The notes beneath the pieces were generated by a model. It was not told the origin of the DNA. It saw only the letters and a program-made list of their open reading frames with translations, and searched no databases. A stretch of DNA of 64,000 nt from JAJTDS01 sp964202895 (GTDB lineage: Bacteria; Pseudomonadota; Alphaproteobacteria; Rickettsiales; UBA1997). This document shows positions 1 through 10,006 of this stretch, piece by piece. Where the stretch lies: positions 744,001 through 808,000 of the forward strand of contig CAXNJM010000001.1 of the NCBI GenBank assembly GCA_964202895.1, given 5' to 3'. Each line of letters begins with the position of its first letter. Position 1 is the first letter of the stretch. Both the position numbers and the translations under genes were made by a program.

Positions 1-2529
1 AACTTCAGTACGAAAATCTTCATGACGATCTGACCAACGAAGACCACCTCTTGCAACCTTTCCTCCTCTTAAATGAACACCTTCCATAGTTGCAGAATAA
101 ACAAAAATTTCTGCAAATGGTAGCGGTAAAGGTAATTTAGGAATTTTATGACAATCCAGCTTAAAAGAAACATAGTCTTTAGGCTTTTTATCGCTATTTA
201 ATTGACAATAATTAGTTCGTAGAGTAGCAAGAATAACTGCTAAAAATTGACGAATAACCGCATCGTCAATCGCATCTTTAACATTATTTAAATTATCGTT
301 AATTTGCTTAGATAATTTATCAATTTTTAATAATCTTTGTGTTTGGCTATTTTTTGAACTAAGAGCAAATTTAATATGAAATAAATCGATTAATAATTTT
401 GTAATATCAAGGTTCCTTACCAATATATCGGCAATATATTGCTGACTGTAACGAAAACCTGCTTGATAAATATATTTAGTATAAGCTCTTAAAATTCTAA
501 CTTCTTGCCAATTAAATTCGGCATCAATAATAAGGCGGTTTAACAAGCCAACATTTGCATTTCCTAACCAAATAAGATCAATAGCCTGTTCAAAATTTTC
601 TTTGACTTTTGGCGATAGACCGCCTTTTAAACCATCCAGCTTAATCTGAAAATGATTAAGCCAAATTGAGTTATTCAGGTTATTATCTTGATTTGTAGCA
701 TTTATGTTATAGGTGCTTTCTTTGATTACTTGAAAACCAAAACTCTCAAGAATAGGCATTAAATCTGATAATATAAGCTCCTTTTCTAGAGAATAAATTT
801 TTAGATCGCAATATTTATCATTTTCAACGGTAGAAATTTGATAAAGATTAAATATTACTTTATTGTTGGCGATTGCCAATTCAATGTTTTCGATGTCTTT
901 TACTGCATCTTCAGCACTAAAACGATTGCTATAGCTTATTGAGAAAGAATTTTTATATTTTGTTAAAATTTTAAATCTCTGCTCAGCACAAAAATATTGA
1001 TTTATTGCCTCTTGCAGATCGTCGCTCCAAGGGCGAGTCATTTTTTCAATTACCTTCTCAACTTCTAACTCATTGTTTTTGATTAAGCCATTATTGGTAC
1101 GAATAATAACATGATATCTTACCAATCTTGATTCTGTTATTTCAAGAAATGAATCAGCAAACTCACCTTGATATATTTCAACTAAATAATTTTTGATATA
1201 ATCTCGCATCGAGGAGTTGGTTCTTTCCCTCGGCATATAAATTAAACAACTTACAAAACGATTAAATTTATCGTGACGGGCAAAAAATTTAACTTGAGAA
1301 CGACCACAAATTGCCACAATTCCGGTAGAAATTCTTAATAAATCTGCTACATCAATTTGAAACAATTCATCTCTTGGATAAGATTCAACTATAGAAAGAA
1401 GCTCTTTGTGGTTATGGCTTCCTGCTATAAATCCAGAATCTTTGATTACTTGAGAAATTTTATGTCTTACCAATGGAATTGAGGAAGAAGCCTGATTATA
1501 TGCCATTGATGTAAATAAACCAACAAAGCGATATTCTCCTATAACTTCTCCCGATTGATTAAATTTTTGAATTCTAATTCTTTCTGCATTAGTGACACGA
1601 TGAACTCTTGAACGATAGCGAGATTTTAATATCTCGATAACATAAGGATTTTTAACCGAATTATCAACTTCGGCTGTTGATAAATTGGCAACTAAAGGTC
1701 TTAACTCTTCGTATTTTGAATTAAAGACCCCTAAATTTGAGTCTTTTACTTCAACCAGAACACATTCCCCTGTTTTTTGCTTTTTAATATTAAACTCTCT
1801 GCTACCTAGAAAAATAAAGTTTCCTTCGTTGATCCAAGAAATAAAATTTTGTATTTCTTGATAATCTTTTTGTGTAAATTTTTTTAATTTAGAGATGGCA
1901 GAGTTTTTTTGCAAGGAAACGACCTCCTCTTGTGCTTTTTTAGAAGTTTCGACCATTAATTTCCAGTCTTGCACCACTAAATTCACTGTCTCAACAATTT
2001 TAAAAATATTGTTTTTAAGGATTTCTAAATCTATTTCTGAAGACATTCTTTCAATATGTATCTGAATTACAGATTCTTGTGACAAAGATTTATTTTTTGA
2101 ATCGTTGATATTTAGACTTTCAGTTAATATTTTTGTTACTTGCTTTGATTTTCTTTCAACCAAATAGATAGGGTGGATAATATTTTTGATTTTAATGCCA
2201 ATATTATCAAGATGAGCAACCACAGAATCAACTAAAAATGGCATATCCAGATTTACTAGATCAATAATTGTTAACGAGCAGTTGAAACCTTCGCTTTCCT
2301 TGGTTGGATTATTTATATTTATTGACGGTCTTGAAGTGTCTTTTTTGTAGAAAAAGTTAAAACTTGATAAAGCTAAGAAATAGAGATCCTGCGGTTTATA
2401 GTTAACTAAATCAGAGTCTTGATTTTGTGAATAAAATATTTTTACAAAGTCAAAAAAAATCGGTTGTTGATTTTTATTTTTCTTAGCAATTTCTAATATT
2501 TCATCAATTAATTTTATAATTTTTTGCAT
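1..2529 (-). CDS. NAD-specific glutamate dehydrogenase, large type (partial, N-terminal 843 codons)
   Basis: The frame is open from an ATG at 2529 to the left edge of the window, so the C-terminal half is missing. The translation ends with the block RGGKVARGGLRWSDR, a hallmark of the catalytic domain of the roughly 1600-residue, 180-kDa NAD-dependent glutamate dehydrogenases of proteobacteria; the preceding ~800 residues are the long regulatory N-terminal region of that family. The enzyme oxidatively deaminates glutamate to 2-oxoglutarate and ammonium, feeding the TCA cycle, and fits an organism that lives on amino acids. It starts 12 bp after infC on the same strand, so the two are probably cotranscribed. 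The start is supported by this spacing. No internal break is seen in the visible half. Confidence 0.95.
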   Translation of the reverse strand, partial: MQKIIKLIDEILEIAKKNKNQQPIFFDFVKIFYSQNQDSDLVNYKPQDLYFLALSSFNFFYKKDTSRPSININNPTKESEGFNCSLTIIDLVNLDMPFLVDSVVAHLDNIGIKIKNIIHPIYLVERKSKQVTKILTESLNINDSKNKSLSQESVIQIHIERMSSEIDLEILKNNIFKIVETVNLVVQDWKLMVETSKKAQEEVVSLQKNSAISKLKKFTQKDYQEIQNFISWINEGNFIFLGSREFNIKKQKTGECVLVEVKDSNLGVFNSKYEELRPLVANLSTAEVDNSVKNPYVIEILKSRYRSRVHRVTNAERIRIQKFNQSGEVIGEYRFVGLFTSMAYNQASSSIPLVRHKISQVIKDSGFIAGSHNHKELLSIVESYPRDELFQIDVADLLRISTGIVAICGRSQVKFFARHDKFNRFVSCLIYMPRERTNSSMRDYIKNYLVEIYQGEFADSFLEITESRLVRYHVIIRTNNGLIKNNELEVEKVIEKMTRPWSDDLQEAINQYFCAEQRFKILTKYKNSFSISYSNRFSAEDAVKDIENIELAIANNKVIFNLYQISTVENDKYCDLKIYSLEKELILSDLMPILESFGFQVIKESTYNINATNQDNNLNNSIWLNHFQIKLDGLKGGLSPKVKENFEQAIDLIWLGNANVGLLNRLIIDAEFNWQEVRILRAYTKYIYQAGFRYSQQYIADILVRNLDITKLLIDLFHIKFALSSKNSQTQRLLKIDKLSKQINDNLNNVKDAIDDAVIRQFLAVILATLRTNYCQLNSDKKPKDYVSFKLDCHKIPKLPLPLPFAEIFVYSATMEGVHLRGGKVARGGLRWSDRHEDFRTEV

Positions 2530-2541
2530 TTCGATTATGAT

Positions 2542-3111
2542 TTATTTTTTAACAAAAATAACAACTATTTGCATTCCCTCTAATTTAGGATTAGATTCAA
2601 CTTTTGCAAATATAGATGCCTTCTCAATGATTTCTGACATCATTGCTCTTGCTATTTCTATATGACTGATTTCTCTTCCCTTCATTCTGATTGAAAGACG
2701 AACTTTATTACCTTTTGCAACGAATTTTTCTGTTTGTTTAATTTTTAAGTCGCAATCTGCTTTACCAATATTGAAAGACATTTTTACCTCTTTGGTTTCT
2801 ACAACTTTTTGCTTCTTTTTGGCATCGGAAGCTTTTTTTTGTATCTCATACCTCATTTTTCCAAAATTGGCTATTTTACAAACTGGAGGCTCAACATTGG
2901 GGGAAACTTCTACCAAATCAAGATTAGAAGATTGAGCAAGTTTTATTGCTTCATAAGTATCAATTACTCCAATCATCTTGCCTTCTTGATCGATTAATCT
3001 GACTTTTCTTGCATCAATTTGTTCATTTACTCTGAACGATTTGTCGAAATTATTATTGCTGTTAAAAGCTGATTTATCGTTGCTTGGACGATTATTATTT
3101 GTTTGATTCAC
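2542..3111 (-). CDS. infC: Translation initiation factor IF-3
   Basis: The 189-residue product has the IF-3 N-domain start FRVNEQI at residues 26-32, followed by the conserved segments KMIGVI and LVEVSPN, a lysine-rich linker near residues 90-105, and a C-domain containing SIRMKGREISH. IF-3 binds the 30S subunit, prevents premature 50S joining and proofreads the initiator tRNA. The first ~25 residues are Asn/Ser rich and not part of the fold, so a start closer to residue 20 is possible; infC often uses a rare start codon such as AUU, but here an ATG is available. rpmI-rplT are not downstream; the NAD-GDH gene is. Confidence 0.95.
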   Translation of the reverse strand: MNQTNNNRPSNDKSAFNSNNNFDKSFRVNEQIDARKVRLIDQEGKMIGVIDTYEAIKLAQSSNLDLVEVSPNVEPPVCKIANFGKMRYEIQKKASDAKKKQKVVETKEVKMSFNIGKADCDLKIKQTEKFVAKGNKVRLSIRMKGREISHIEIARAMMSEIIEKASIFAKVESNPKLEGMQIVVIFVKK

Positions 3112-3214
3112 GAAATTTAATAAAATGTTAATATTTTCCTAATTTTTATCCATCAGGAGAACAAAAAAATATAAACTTAAACAACTAATTAGTAGTTTCA
3201 AGGGATTTTTGAAT

Positions 3215-5038
3215 TTAATTTAAGGCATCGCTAGGATTTTGATTTGCATTTTCTTTTGTTTTATCTTCTTCATTGCCACGATTTCTAGAAAAGTTTGGCA
3301 TATTAGGCTCTTGTTTAGGGATTCTAATTTTAGGATGTAATCTTTTTTTAAAGAATTTATCATCATAATATTTAATCTTTGTGGAACGAATAGGAGGCTG
3401 AGATTCAATGAGAATTATCTGTTCTTCTCTTGGCATTTGTATTACTTCTTGCGGTAGCAACAAAGCTCTTTGAGTATGAGAAATATGCAATGAACGAGAG
3501 CCGGGATTGAGATCAAGATATTTTGGTTTATTGTAAGAGATTTGTTCCGCGGTTTTATTGCCAAGCAGTTGAGAAATAAGGTTTGCTGTTTCCATGTTAT
3601 TGGCAGCAAAGGTAATTCGATAAGTTGAGTTAGAAAGAAAGGAGTTCATTCCACTTTCTTCGTAAATTCCTTTTAGTTGTTCAGTATCTTGAATGATTAG
3701 AAACAAGCGAACTTTATATCCACGAAAATAGGCTATACCAGCAAGAAATTGCTCCATCTTTCCCAGAGTAGGAAACTCATCCATTAACATTAAAATGCCA
3801 TATTTTTCGTGAGGTTGAGGCAATTTAGAAGTAAAAAAAGATGCAGCCTGTTGGTAAAACATTCCCATTAAAGGCTTCAATCGGCTTATATTATCGGGGG
3901 TTAAACCAACATAGAGAGTGTGTGCTTCTGTTTTGAATTTATGGAGATTAAAATCGCTGGTAGCAGTTGTAGTGTCGATTAATGGGTTTGCCCATAATTC
4001 AAGAGAAGAGTTTGCGGTTGAAGTAACTGAACCTCTTTCTTTGTCGGGTTTTTGTAGGTACGAAGCAATATTCATATAAGAAACAGGGTGAATTTTTTTA
4101 CCCATAGTGTCAAGAATTACCGCCAAATTATAAACCACATCATCATTTCTGAGGGTTCTTACTACTTCACCTAATGTTGCAGGCTTGTTTTCATCAGCAA
4201 CGAGATAGAGCATTATACCAGCAAGTAAAGACCTCGCTTCATTTTGCCAAAATTCTTGCTCAGGCAATAAAAAGTTGCATATTTTTTGCACATCATCAAC
4301 CATTTGCCCAGGTTTTTTACTTATCCAATCCATTGGATTATAGCAATGAGATATTCCATCTGGATCGGCAGGGTTCCATAAAAATACTTTTTGTTGCAAT
4401 TCTTTTCTTCTCCATCCAGAAGTAAATTGATAGTTTTCTAATTTAATATCATGGACTATTACTGAATCTTTCCAAAATAAAAGGTTAGGAATTACGAAGC
4501 CAACACCCTTACCAGAACCAGTAGGAGCAAATAGCAAAATATGTTGATAGCCATCAGCGATAAGATATCTATTTTTAAACTGCCCCAGTAATACACCGCT
4601 CTTACAGCGAAGCCCCATCTTTTTAATTGCCTTATCATCTGCCCATTTAGCATCACCGTGAATTGACTCTGGTTTTTTGAATGGTCGCCAATCAATGAGT
4701 GGAGCACGAAATATCCAGCAAAATATCATCAACAAACCATAAGGCACAAAAGTTGCAACCATTAGCTTTAGGGCAAAATAATTTGCTGTGCTCAGTGAAA
4801 ATTTACTAAAATTTTGTAAATAATAACCCCAATAAGAAGCTAGAGCTCTAAATAAATATTTAAATTGCTCTAATAGTGGCAAAGAGGCATATTTTTCAAC
4901 ATTGTCAAAACTACCATTAATTGCCACAATAACAAGTGCTCCTGTTATATAGAAACAAAAAGATAAGACAAGGATAACGAGGGTGGTGATAATAACAAAG
5001 TTACGACTATTTCTAACGAACGAACTTTCTTGGGACAT
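3215..5038 (-). CDS. virD4: Type IV secretion system coupling protein VirD4
   Basis: The 607-residue product has two N-terminal membrane segments (about 14-40 and 90-112), a Walker A motif APTGSGKG near residue 170 and a Walker B region LMLMDEFPTLGKM, the arrangement of TraG/VirD4 family coupling ATPases. These hexameric inner-membrane ATPases hand substrates to the VirB channel. Rickettsiales keep VirD4 with a vir-type system used for protein effectors; no relaxase or other virB gene is visible here, so a conjugative role is not suggested. The C-terminal ~40 residues are polar and rich in Asn/Lys/Glu, probably disordered. The gene lies between infC and a tRNA pair. Confidence 0.95.
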   Translation of the reverse strand: MSQESSFVRNSRNFVIITTLVILVLSFCFYITGALVIVAINGSFDNVEKYASLPLLEQFKYLFRALASYWGYYLQNFSKFSLSTANYFALKLMVATFVPYGLLMIFCWIFRAPLIDWRPFKKPESIHGDAKWADDKAIKKMGLRCKSGVLLGQFKNRYLIADGYQHILLFAPTGSGKGVGFVIPNLLFWKDSVIVHDIKLENYQFTSGWRRKELQQKVFLWNPADPDGISHCYNPMDWISKKPGQMVDDVQKICNFLLPEQEFWQNEARSLLAGIMLYLVADENKPATLGEVVRTLRNDDVVYNLAVILDTMGKKIHPVSYMNIASYLQKPDKERGSVTSTANSSLELWANPLIDTTTATSDFNLHKFKTEAHTLYVGLTPDNISRLKPLMGMFYQQAASFFTSKLPQPHEKYGILMLMDEFPTLGKMEQFLAGIAYFRGYKVRLFLIIQDTEQLKGIYEESGMNSFLSNSTYRITFAANNMETANLISQLLGNKTAEQISYNKPKYLDLNPGSRSLHISHTQRALLLPQEVIQMPREEQIILIESQPPIRSTKIKYYDDKFFKKRLHPKIRIPKQEPNMPNFSRNRGNEEDKTKENANQNPSDALN

Positions 5039-5096
5039 TTACAAAAGAAAAACTTAAAAACAATATTTTAACAAAAAAATTTATTTTGATGTTAAG

Positions 5097-5173
5097 TGGC
5101 GGGAGTGAAGGGACTTGAACCCTCGGCCTCTTGCGTGACAGGCAAGCGCTCTAACCAACTGAGCTACACCCCC
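5097..5173 (-). tRNA. tRNA-Asp (anticodon GTC)
   Basis: The reverse complement folds as a 77-nt tRNA including an encoded 3' CCA. The acceptor stem GGGGGTG pairs with CACTCCC, the D arm and the TTCAA T-loop are present, and the anticodon loop reads CTGTCAC, giving GTC (Asp). It lies 24 bp downstream of tRNA-Val on the same strand, suggesting one transcript. Confidence 0.97.
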
Positions 5174-5197
5174 AAATAAGGTAATAAAAAACAAAAA

Positions 5198-5273
5198 TGG
5201 TGGGCGATGACAGGCTCGAACTGCCGACCCTCTCCTTGTAAGGGAGATGCTCTACCAACTGAGCTAATCGCCC
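5198..5273 (-). tRNA. tRNA-Val (anticodon TAC)
   Basis: The reverse complement folds as a 76-nt tRNA with encoded CCA. The acceptor stem GGGCGAT pairs with ATCGCCC, the T-loop is TTCGAGC, and the anticodon loop CTTACAA gives TAC (Val). It is the first gene of a Val-Asp pair. Confidence 0.97.
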
Positions 5274-5295
5274 TCAATAATTACTTATTTATTCA

Positions 5296-5324
5296 ATAAA
5301 AGCAATTCTAAACTAAAATGACAA
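5296..5324 (-). promoter_or_regulatory. Putative sigma70-type promoter of the tRNA-Val/tRNA-Asp pair
   Basis: On the minus strand TTGTCA (5324-5319) and TTTTAT (5301-5296) are separated by 17 bp, and the second box lies 22 bp before the tRNA-Val 5' end. The -35 is good and the -10 weak; in such AT-rich DNA this is only suggestive. Confidence 0.35.
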
Positions 5325-5436
5325 TGATATTTAATTTAAATAAACAAATTAAAGTGCAGAAATTTATTCAACTTTTTTTTAAAAGTCAATAGGCTTTATT
5401 ATTCTTTTTAGACAATTAACCAAATTAAGATTTCGC

Positions 5437-5469
5437 AATTATTTTACTGCTAATTTTAGTAAAATAATT
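5437..5469. repeat. Perfect 12-bp inverted repeat, terminator-like
   Basis: AATTATTTTACT (5437-5448) is exactly complementary to 5458-5469 with a 9-nt loop. It lies between the KilA-N gene, which ends at 5550, and the divergent start of the tRNA pair. The stem is AT-only apart from one pair and is not followed by a clear U-run on the minus strand, so intrinsic termination is only a guess. The rest of 5274-5549 shows no gene. Confidence 0.4.
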
Positions 5470-5549
5470 TAAACATTATTACAAGTAGTTTGCTTTTAGA
5501 TATAATAATAGAAAGAACAACGAAATGTTTGATTTGGCGCTGGCACAGG

Positions 5550-6491
5550 CTACTTTTTAGTTTTGATTTCTATAAGTAGTGCCTCTTGCTTGATATTTTT
5601 GAAGAAATCTAGCTGTAATAAATCTTGATGCAAAAACTCTGATTTACTGGTTTTGTAAAGTTTATTTTTTGAATTCAATCCTAAGGCGCGCTTTTGATTT
5701 TCAGCTTGTTGAGAAAGTTTTTTATATCTTTCTTCTTGACTTACCCCTTCCGCCATCATAGTTGCATTTGAGCTTTCTAAGTTTGCTACAATCTGTAAAG
5801 CGGCTTTTGATGCGACATCTCTTAAATTCTTGCCCTGATTAGAAATTTCTGGGCATTGTTTTTTAAACTCCGAAGCCTTCATTCCGAACACAGCAGCGTT
5901 TATCATATCAGTTTCTTCTGGATAAATCCATTTCTTACCTGCTTCTGTAAGAGTTGGCACAACATAGGTTTGAATTGCATCTGTGTGTAGTTTAAAATTC
6001 GCTCTAGCAAGCCATCTATAATTACCCCAATCAGCCAGTTCATTATTTCTTTCCGCTTCTTGTTTTTTAAGCCTTTGAAATTCAGTAATTAGGTAAAGCT
6101 TAAACTCTGGACTTAGCCAACTTGCAAATTCTAGGGCAATATCAACATGAGCATAAGTTCCGCTATTGTATCGACCAGACCTAGCATTGATTCCAATTGC
6201 ATTAGTTTGTTCAGTCCATTTCTTAACCGATATAGAAAATCTACCATCATCACTAGCTTTATTTTTAATGTTATGTAATTCCATAACATTAAAACTTTTA
6301 TTATTTAATTGCTCCCAAAGACCCAAGAATTCTATGGTTCTTTTAGAGCTTAACCAATTAATAATAGTTATTCCACTACCAACAGTTCCTTCTTTTGGAA
6401 CAAAATCGCTTATGCAAAGATAATCATTTCCGTCAACCGTGGTTTTCTTAATTTCTAAATCGCCAACCTTAATAACACTTAATTCACTCAT
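5550..6491 (-). CDS. KilA-N domain protein
   Basis: The 313-residue product contains the KilA-N signature around residues 115-150: YAHVDIALEFASWLSPEF then KLYLITEFQRLK. KilA-N is a DNA-binding domain first known from phage P1 KilA and large DNA viruses. The middle (WLARANFKLHTDAIQTYVVP) and the C-terminal helical region match the architecture seen in KilA-N proteins of bacterial mobile elements and endosymbionts, though the exact function of these is unknown. It sits beside a tRNA pair, a common integration neighbourhood, and no other phage gene is nearby, so it may be a remnant of a mobile element or a domesticated regulator. The reading frame is intact. Confidence 0.85.
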   Translation of the reverse strand: MSELSVIKVGDLEIKKTTVDGNDYLCISDFVPKEGTVGSGITIINWLSSKRTIEFLGLWEQLNNKSFNVMELHNIKNKASDDGRFSISVKKWTEQTNAIGINARSGRYNSGTYAHVDIALEFASWLSPEFKLYLITEFQRLKKQEAERNNELADWGNYRWLARANFKLHTDAIQTYVVPTLTEAGKKWIYPEETDMINAAVFGMKASEFKKQCPEISNQGKNLRDVASKAALQIVANLESSNATMMAEGVSQEERYKKLSQQAENQKRALGLNSKNKLYKTSKSEFLHQDLLQLDFFKNIKQEALLIEIKTKK

Positions 6492-6599
6492 AAAATTATA
6501 AATTAGTTAAAAATATGGGCAAATTTTAGATCAACTTTTTCTATCTTTCAACTTCTATTTTGTGCGAGCAGAGATAATTACTTTTTTTAACTAAAAAAA

Positions 6600-9137
6600 T
6601 TATTTTTTTATCTTTTTAACCGTAGTTTTTGAAGTTTTAGAAGGTGACTTTTTTGCAACTGCCTTTTTTGCGGTAGATTTACTTACTTGCTTGAATTTTG
6701 AAAATCTACCAGCTGAAGGAGTTTTGCTGTTTTCCCTGCTGGAATGATTAAAAATCAAATCAACTGCACGATTTAAGCCAATTTCAAGAATATCATCCTC
6801 TTTTACTGAAATAAATTTACCATTATGAGAAATGTAGGGTCCGTATGGTCCAATATTAGCAATAATTTTTTGCTCTGTTTCTGGATGAAGCCCCAGCTCT
6901 CTTGGCAATGATAATAATTTAATCGCAGAATCAACTTCTATGGTTGCAGGGTCAAGATTTTTAGGCAAAGAAACTCTTTTTGGCTTTAAAACCTTTGGCT
7001 TGCTATTTTTAGCTTTTGTTGATTTTTTAAGATCTTTTTTCAATTCTTCTGTTGCACTTTTCATTTCACTACCCGCAAGCTCTAAATATGCTCCATAGGG
7101 GCCAATTTTAACTAAAATTTCACAAGAAGTTTTGGGGTCAATTCCTAGTGAACGAGGTTCAAATGTTGATTTTTTAGCATCTTCGCCTGAATTTCCATCA
7201 ATATTTTCTTTGAATATTTGTCTAATATGCTTGCAATCAGGATAATTTGAGCAACCTAAAAATGCTCCGTATTTTCCTAGCTTTAAGAATAATTTACCTT
7301 TTTCGCAACTAGGGCATTGATTTTGTAAGCTTCCTTCGGTATCTAAGCCAAATATTTGTTTAATTATTTTACCGCTAAGAACATCGATTACTTCGCTAAA
7401 AGATTTTGCACTAACTTGGTTAATATTTTCATAAAAGTTAACCCAAAATTTATGTAAAAACTGCTTCCAATTCATTGTACCATTAGAAACTTCATCAAGC
7501 TGATCTTCCAAGTCTGCGGTGTAGTCAAAGGCGACATAAACGGGGAAAAATTCCTTTAAAAACAAGGTTACAATTCGACCTAGCTCTTGAGGGAAAAATC
7601 TTTTCTTATCAAGCACTACATAGCCTCTATCTTGCAATACCGAAATAATTGTTGCATAGGTTGAAGGTCTGCCAATCCCCAGCTCTTCCATTTTTTTTAC
7701 TAAACTAGCTTCGCCATAACGAGGAGGCGGTTCAGTAAAGTGTTGATTAGGCTTAACACCTTCTAAATAAAGGTTTTGTGATACTGCGAGCTCAGGAAGT
7801 TTTCTTGAATATTCATCATCTTCCGCTTTTTCGTCATAATCTTCGCGATAAATTTTATAAAAACCTTCAAATTTTATTACCGAGCCAACTGCTTTAGCCT
7901 TGGCATAATCAGGAAGAGTTATTATTTCAACTGCAACTTGATCAAAAATTACATCAGACATTTGCGAAGCAAGGGTTCGCTTCCAGATTAAATCATAAAG
8001 GGAGAAATAATCTTTTTCTAAAAATCTACTAACTTTATCGGGAGAAAGATTAAAATCGGTAGGTCTAATCGCCTCATGAGCTTCTTGAGCATTTTTGACT
8101 TTGCTTTTAAATATATTTACCGTTTCCGACAAATATTTATCTCCATAAATATTTTTTATGGCATCACGACTTGCGGTTAAAGCTTCGCCAACTATTGCTA
8201 TTGAATCTGTTCTCATGTAAGTAATTAAGCCTTGTGAGCTTCCTTCTATTTCAATTCCTTCATAAAGTTTTTGTGCTATCATCATTGTTTTGCTTGCAGA
8301 AAAACCAAGCTTTCTTGATGCTTCTTGTTGCAAAGAAGAGGTTGTGAAAGGTGGATAAGGCCTTCTTTTGGTTTGCTTTTTAACAACTGAACTTACTTGA
8401 TATGACTTCCCCTCTAATTGCGACAAGATTTTAAGTGCCGAATCTTGATTAACAATGCTAAATTTATCGAGCTTAACACCCTCTAATTCAACAATTGTTG
8501 CTTCGAAAATATCGTCAAAATTTTTATCAACCCCAAGAGAAAGCTTGATATCCCAATATTCTTGACTAATAAAAGATTGAATTTCATCTTCTCTATCGCA
8601 AATTAATCGCAAAGCTACCGATTGAACCCTTCCAGCAGAACGAGAACCGGGAAGTTTTCGCCACAAAATAGGAGACAAATTGAAGCCAACTAGATAATCA
8701 AGAGCTCTTCTTGCTTGCTGTGCATTGACAAGATCTTCATCGATTTTGCGAGGCTTTTTTATCGCTTCAATCACCGAATTTTTAGTAATAGCATTAAAAA
8801 CCACCCTTTCAATTAGTGTTTTGTCGTTGATAATTTTCTTTTGTTTTAAAACCTCAACTATATGCCAAGCGATTGATTCTCCTTCTCTATCCGGATCTGG
8901 AGCAAGAATTATTTTATCGGAATTTTTTGCTAATTTTGCAATTTCACTAACATGTTTAGTTGATTTTGAAGAAACTTGATAATGCATTGCAAAATCTTTA
9001 TCTGGCTCTACAGAACCATCTTTGCTAGGCAATTCACGAATATGCCCAAATGATGCAATTACCGAATAATCTTTACCAAGATATTTAGCAATAGTTTTAG
9101 CTTTAGCTGGAGACTCAACAATAACAAGATTTCGCAT
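6600..9137 (-). CDS. topA: DNA topoisomerase I (type IA)
   Basis: The 845-residue product begins with the Toprim segment LVIVESPAKAKTIAKYLG and carries the acidic triad region APDPDREGE. The catalytic tyrosine is Tyr307 in ITYMRTDSI. A single C4 zinc module (CPSC...GCSNYPDC) lies near residues 605-635, followed by two topoisomerase C-terminal repeats with the pattern KIGPYGAYLE / NIGPYGPYIS, and a Lys/Ser-rich tail. The enzyme relaxes negative supercoils by single-strand passage. Length matches alphaproteobacterial TopA. In related genomes dprA often lies nearby, but not here. Confidence 0.98.
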   Translation of the reverse strand: MRNLVIVESPAKAKTIAKYLGKDYSVIASFGHIRELPSKDGSVEPDKDFAMHYQVSSKSTKHVSEIAKLAKNSDKIILAPDPDREGESIAWHIVEVLKQKKIINDKTLIERVVFNAITKNSVIEAIKKPRKIDEDLVNAQQARRALDYLVGFNLSPILWRKLPGSRSAGRVQSVALRLICDREDEIQSFISQEYWDIKLSLGVDKNFDDIFEATIVELEGVKLDKFSIVNQDSALKILSQLEGKSYQVSSVVKKQTKRRPYPPFTTSSLQQEASRKLGFSASKTMMIAQKLYEGIEIEGSSQGLITYMRTDSIAIVGEALTASRDAIKNIYGDKYLSETVNIFKSKVKNAQEAHEAIRPTDFNLSPDKVSRFLEKDYFSLYDLIWKRTLASQMSDVIFDQVAVEIITLPDYAKAKAVGSVIKFEGFYKIYREDYDEKAEDDEYSRKLPELAVSQNLYLEGVKPNQHFTEPPPRYGEASLVKKMEELGIGRPSTYATIISVLQDRGYVVLDKKRFFPQELGRIVTLFLKEFFPVYVAFDYTADLEDQLDEVSNGTMNWKQFLHKFWVNFYENINQVSAKSFSEVIDVLSGKIIKQIFGLDTEGSLQNQCPSCEKGKLFLKLGKYGAFLGCSNYPDCKHIRQIFKENIDGNSGEDAKKSTFEPRSLGIDPKTSCEILVKIGPYGAYLELAGSEMKSATEELKKDLKKSTKAKNSKPKVLKPKRVSLPKNLDPATIEVDSAIKLLSLPRELGLHPETEQKIIANIGPYGPYISHNGKFISVKEDDILEIGLNRAVDLIFNHSSRENSKTPSAGRFSKFKQVSKSTAKKAVAKKSPSKTSKTTVKKIKK

Positions 9138-9282
9138 TATTTATAAAAATATGATGATTTAAAAGTTTAATTTTACTTAATATAATCAACAAAGCAGGAG
9201 TAAAAATTAAAAGTCAAACAAAAAATTATCTTTTTTCATTATAAGACTAATAGAAATCTAGAAATATTGCCACTAATTAGAT

Positions 9283-9960
9283 TTAGGATTTAATGATGTT
9301 TTTTATATCTTCTAGCTTTGGGGCTCTAGAATTTTCTTGATAAAAATATTTAATAAATTTTATTATATCGACCAACTTTTGATAATTAATATTTGTTTTA
9401 TTGATAATGAAATTTATAACAAATTGGTTGATTTTTAACTGCTCAAATGCCATTTCGTTAATTAAAATCAACTTAGCGGAAAAAGGCGACAACTCAGCAA
9501 TCTCACAATTAGTGGCACTGACTAATCTCGATTGTAAATCTGGCAATAATGAGTTAAAATTGCCATTAGCAGTAAAAATTAAAAATGCACCCACTTCATT
9601 TGCCATATTAATAAAATGCAATAAAAGTGTGCAATTAGTAATGCGATGATAATTTTCAACGATGTAAAAATGATTTTTTATAAAAAAACTGCCAATATTA
9701 TATTCATCAACCATTGTAAAATCAACATATTCAAAGTTTTTTATTGAAATTTTTTCGATTAAATGGTTGATGAGATGAGTTTTGCCAGATTGAGCGGGGC
9801 CTTTTATAATCAATAAGTTAGATTTATAATTCGTTTTTTGTTGCAAAAAAATAGCCAACCTTTGTTCGCAATCGGCATTTTCGCTTGTAATAACAAAATT
9901 TTTATTATAAAAAATATTGTAAATTGACTGTTGATGAAATTCAAAAAATAATTGATTCAA
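9283..9960 (-). CDS. hdaA: DnaA-related regulatory ATPase HdaA
   Basis: The 225-residue product has a Walker A motif GPAQSGKTHL at residues 54-63 and resembles the AAA+ part of DnaA without the DNA-binding domain IV, which is the Hda/HdaA arrangement. Hda proteins work with the sliding clamp to stimulate hydrolysis of DnaA-bound ATP and prevent re-initiation. The N-terminal MNQLFFEF resembles the short clamp-binding peptide of this family (Q-L-x-F type). The gene is weakly conserved in the second half, as usual for AT-rich Rickettsiales. It lies just after a small membrane protein gene on the same strand. Confidence 0.8.
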   Translation of the reverse strand: MNQLFFEFHQQSIYNIFYNKNFVITSENADCEQRLAIFLQQKTNYKSNLLIIKGPAQSGKTHLINHLIEKISIKNFEYVDFTMVDEYNIGSFFIKNHFYIVENYHRITNCTLLLHFINMANEVGAFLIFTANGNFNSLLPDLQSRLVSATNCEIAELSPFSAKLILINEMAFEQLKINQFVINFIINKTNINYQKLVDIIKFIKYFYQENSRAPKLEDIKNIIKS

Positions 9961-10006
9961 TTTGTAAAATTTTCAATTTAATGATTAATATTTAAAGCCC
10001 TTATAG

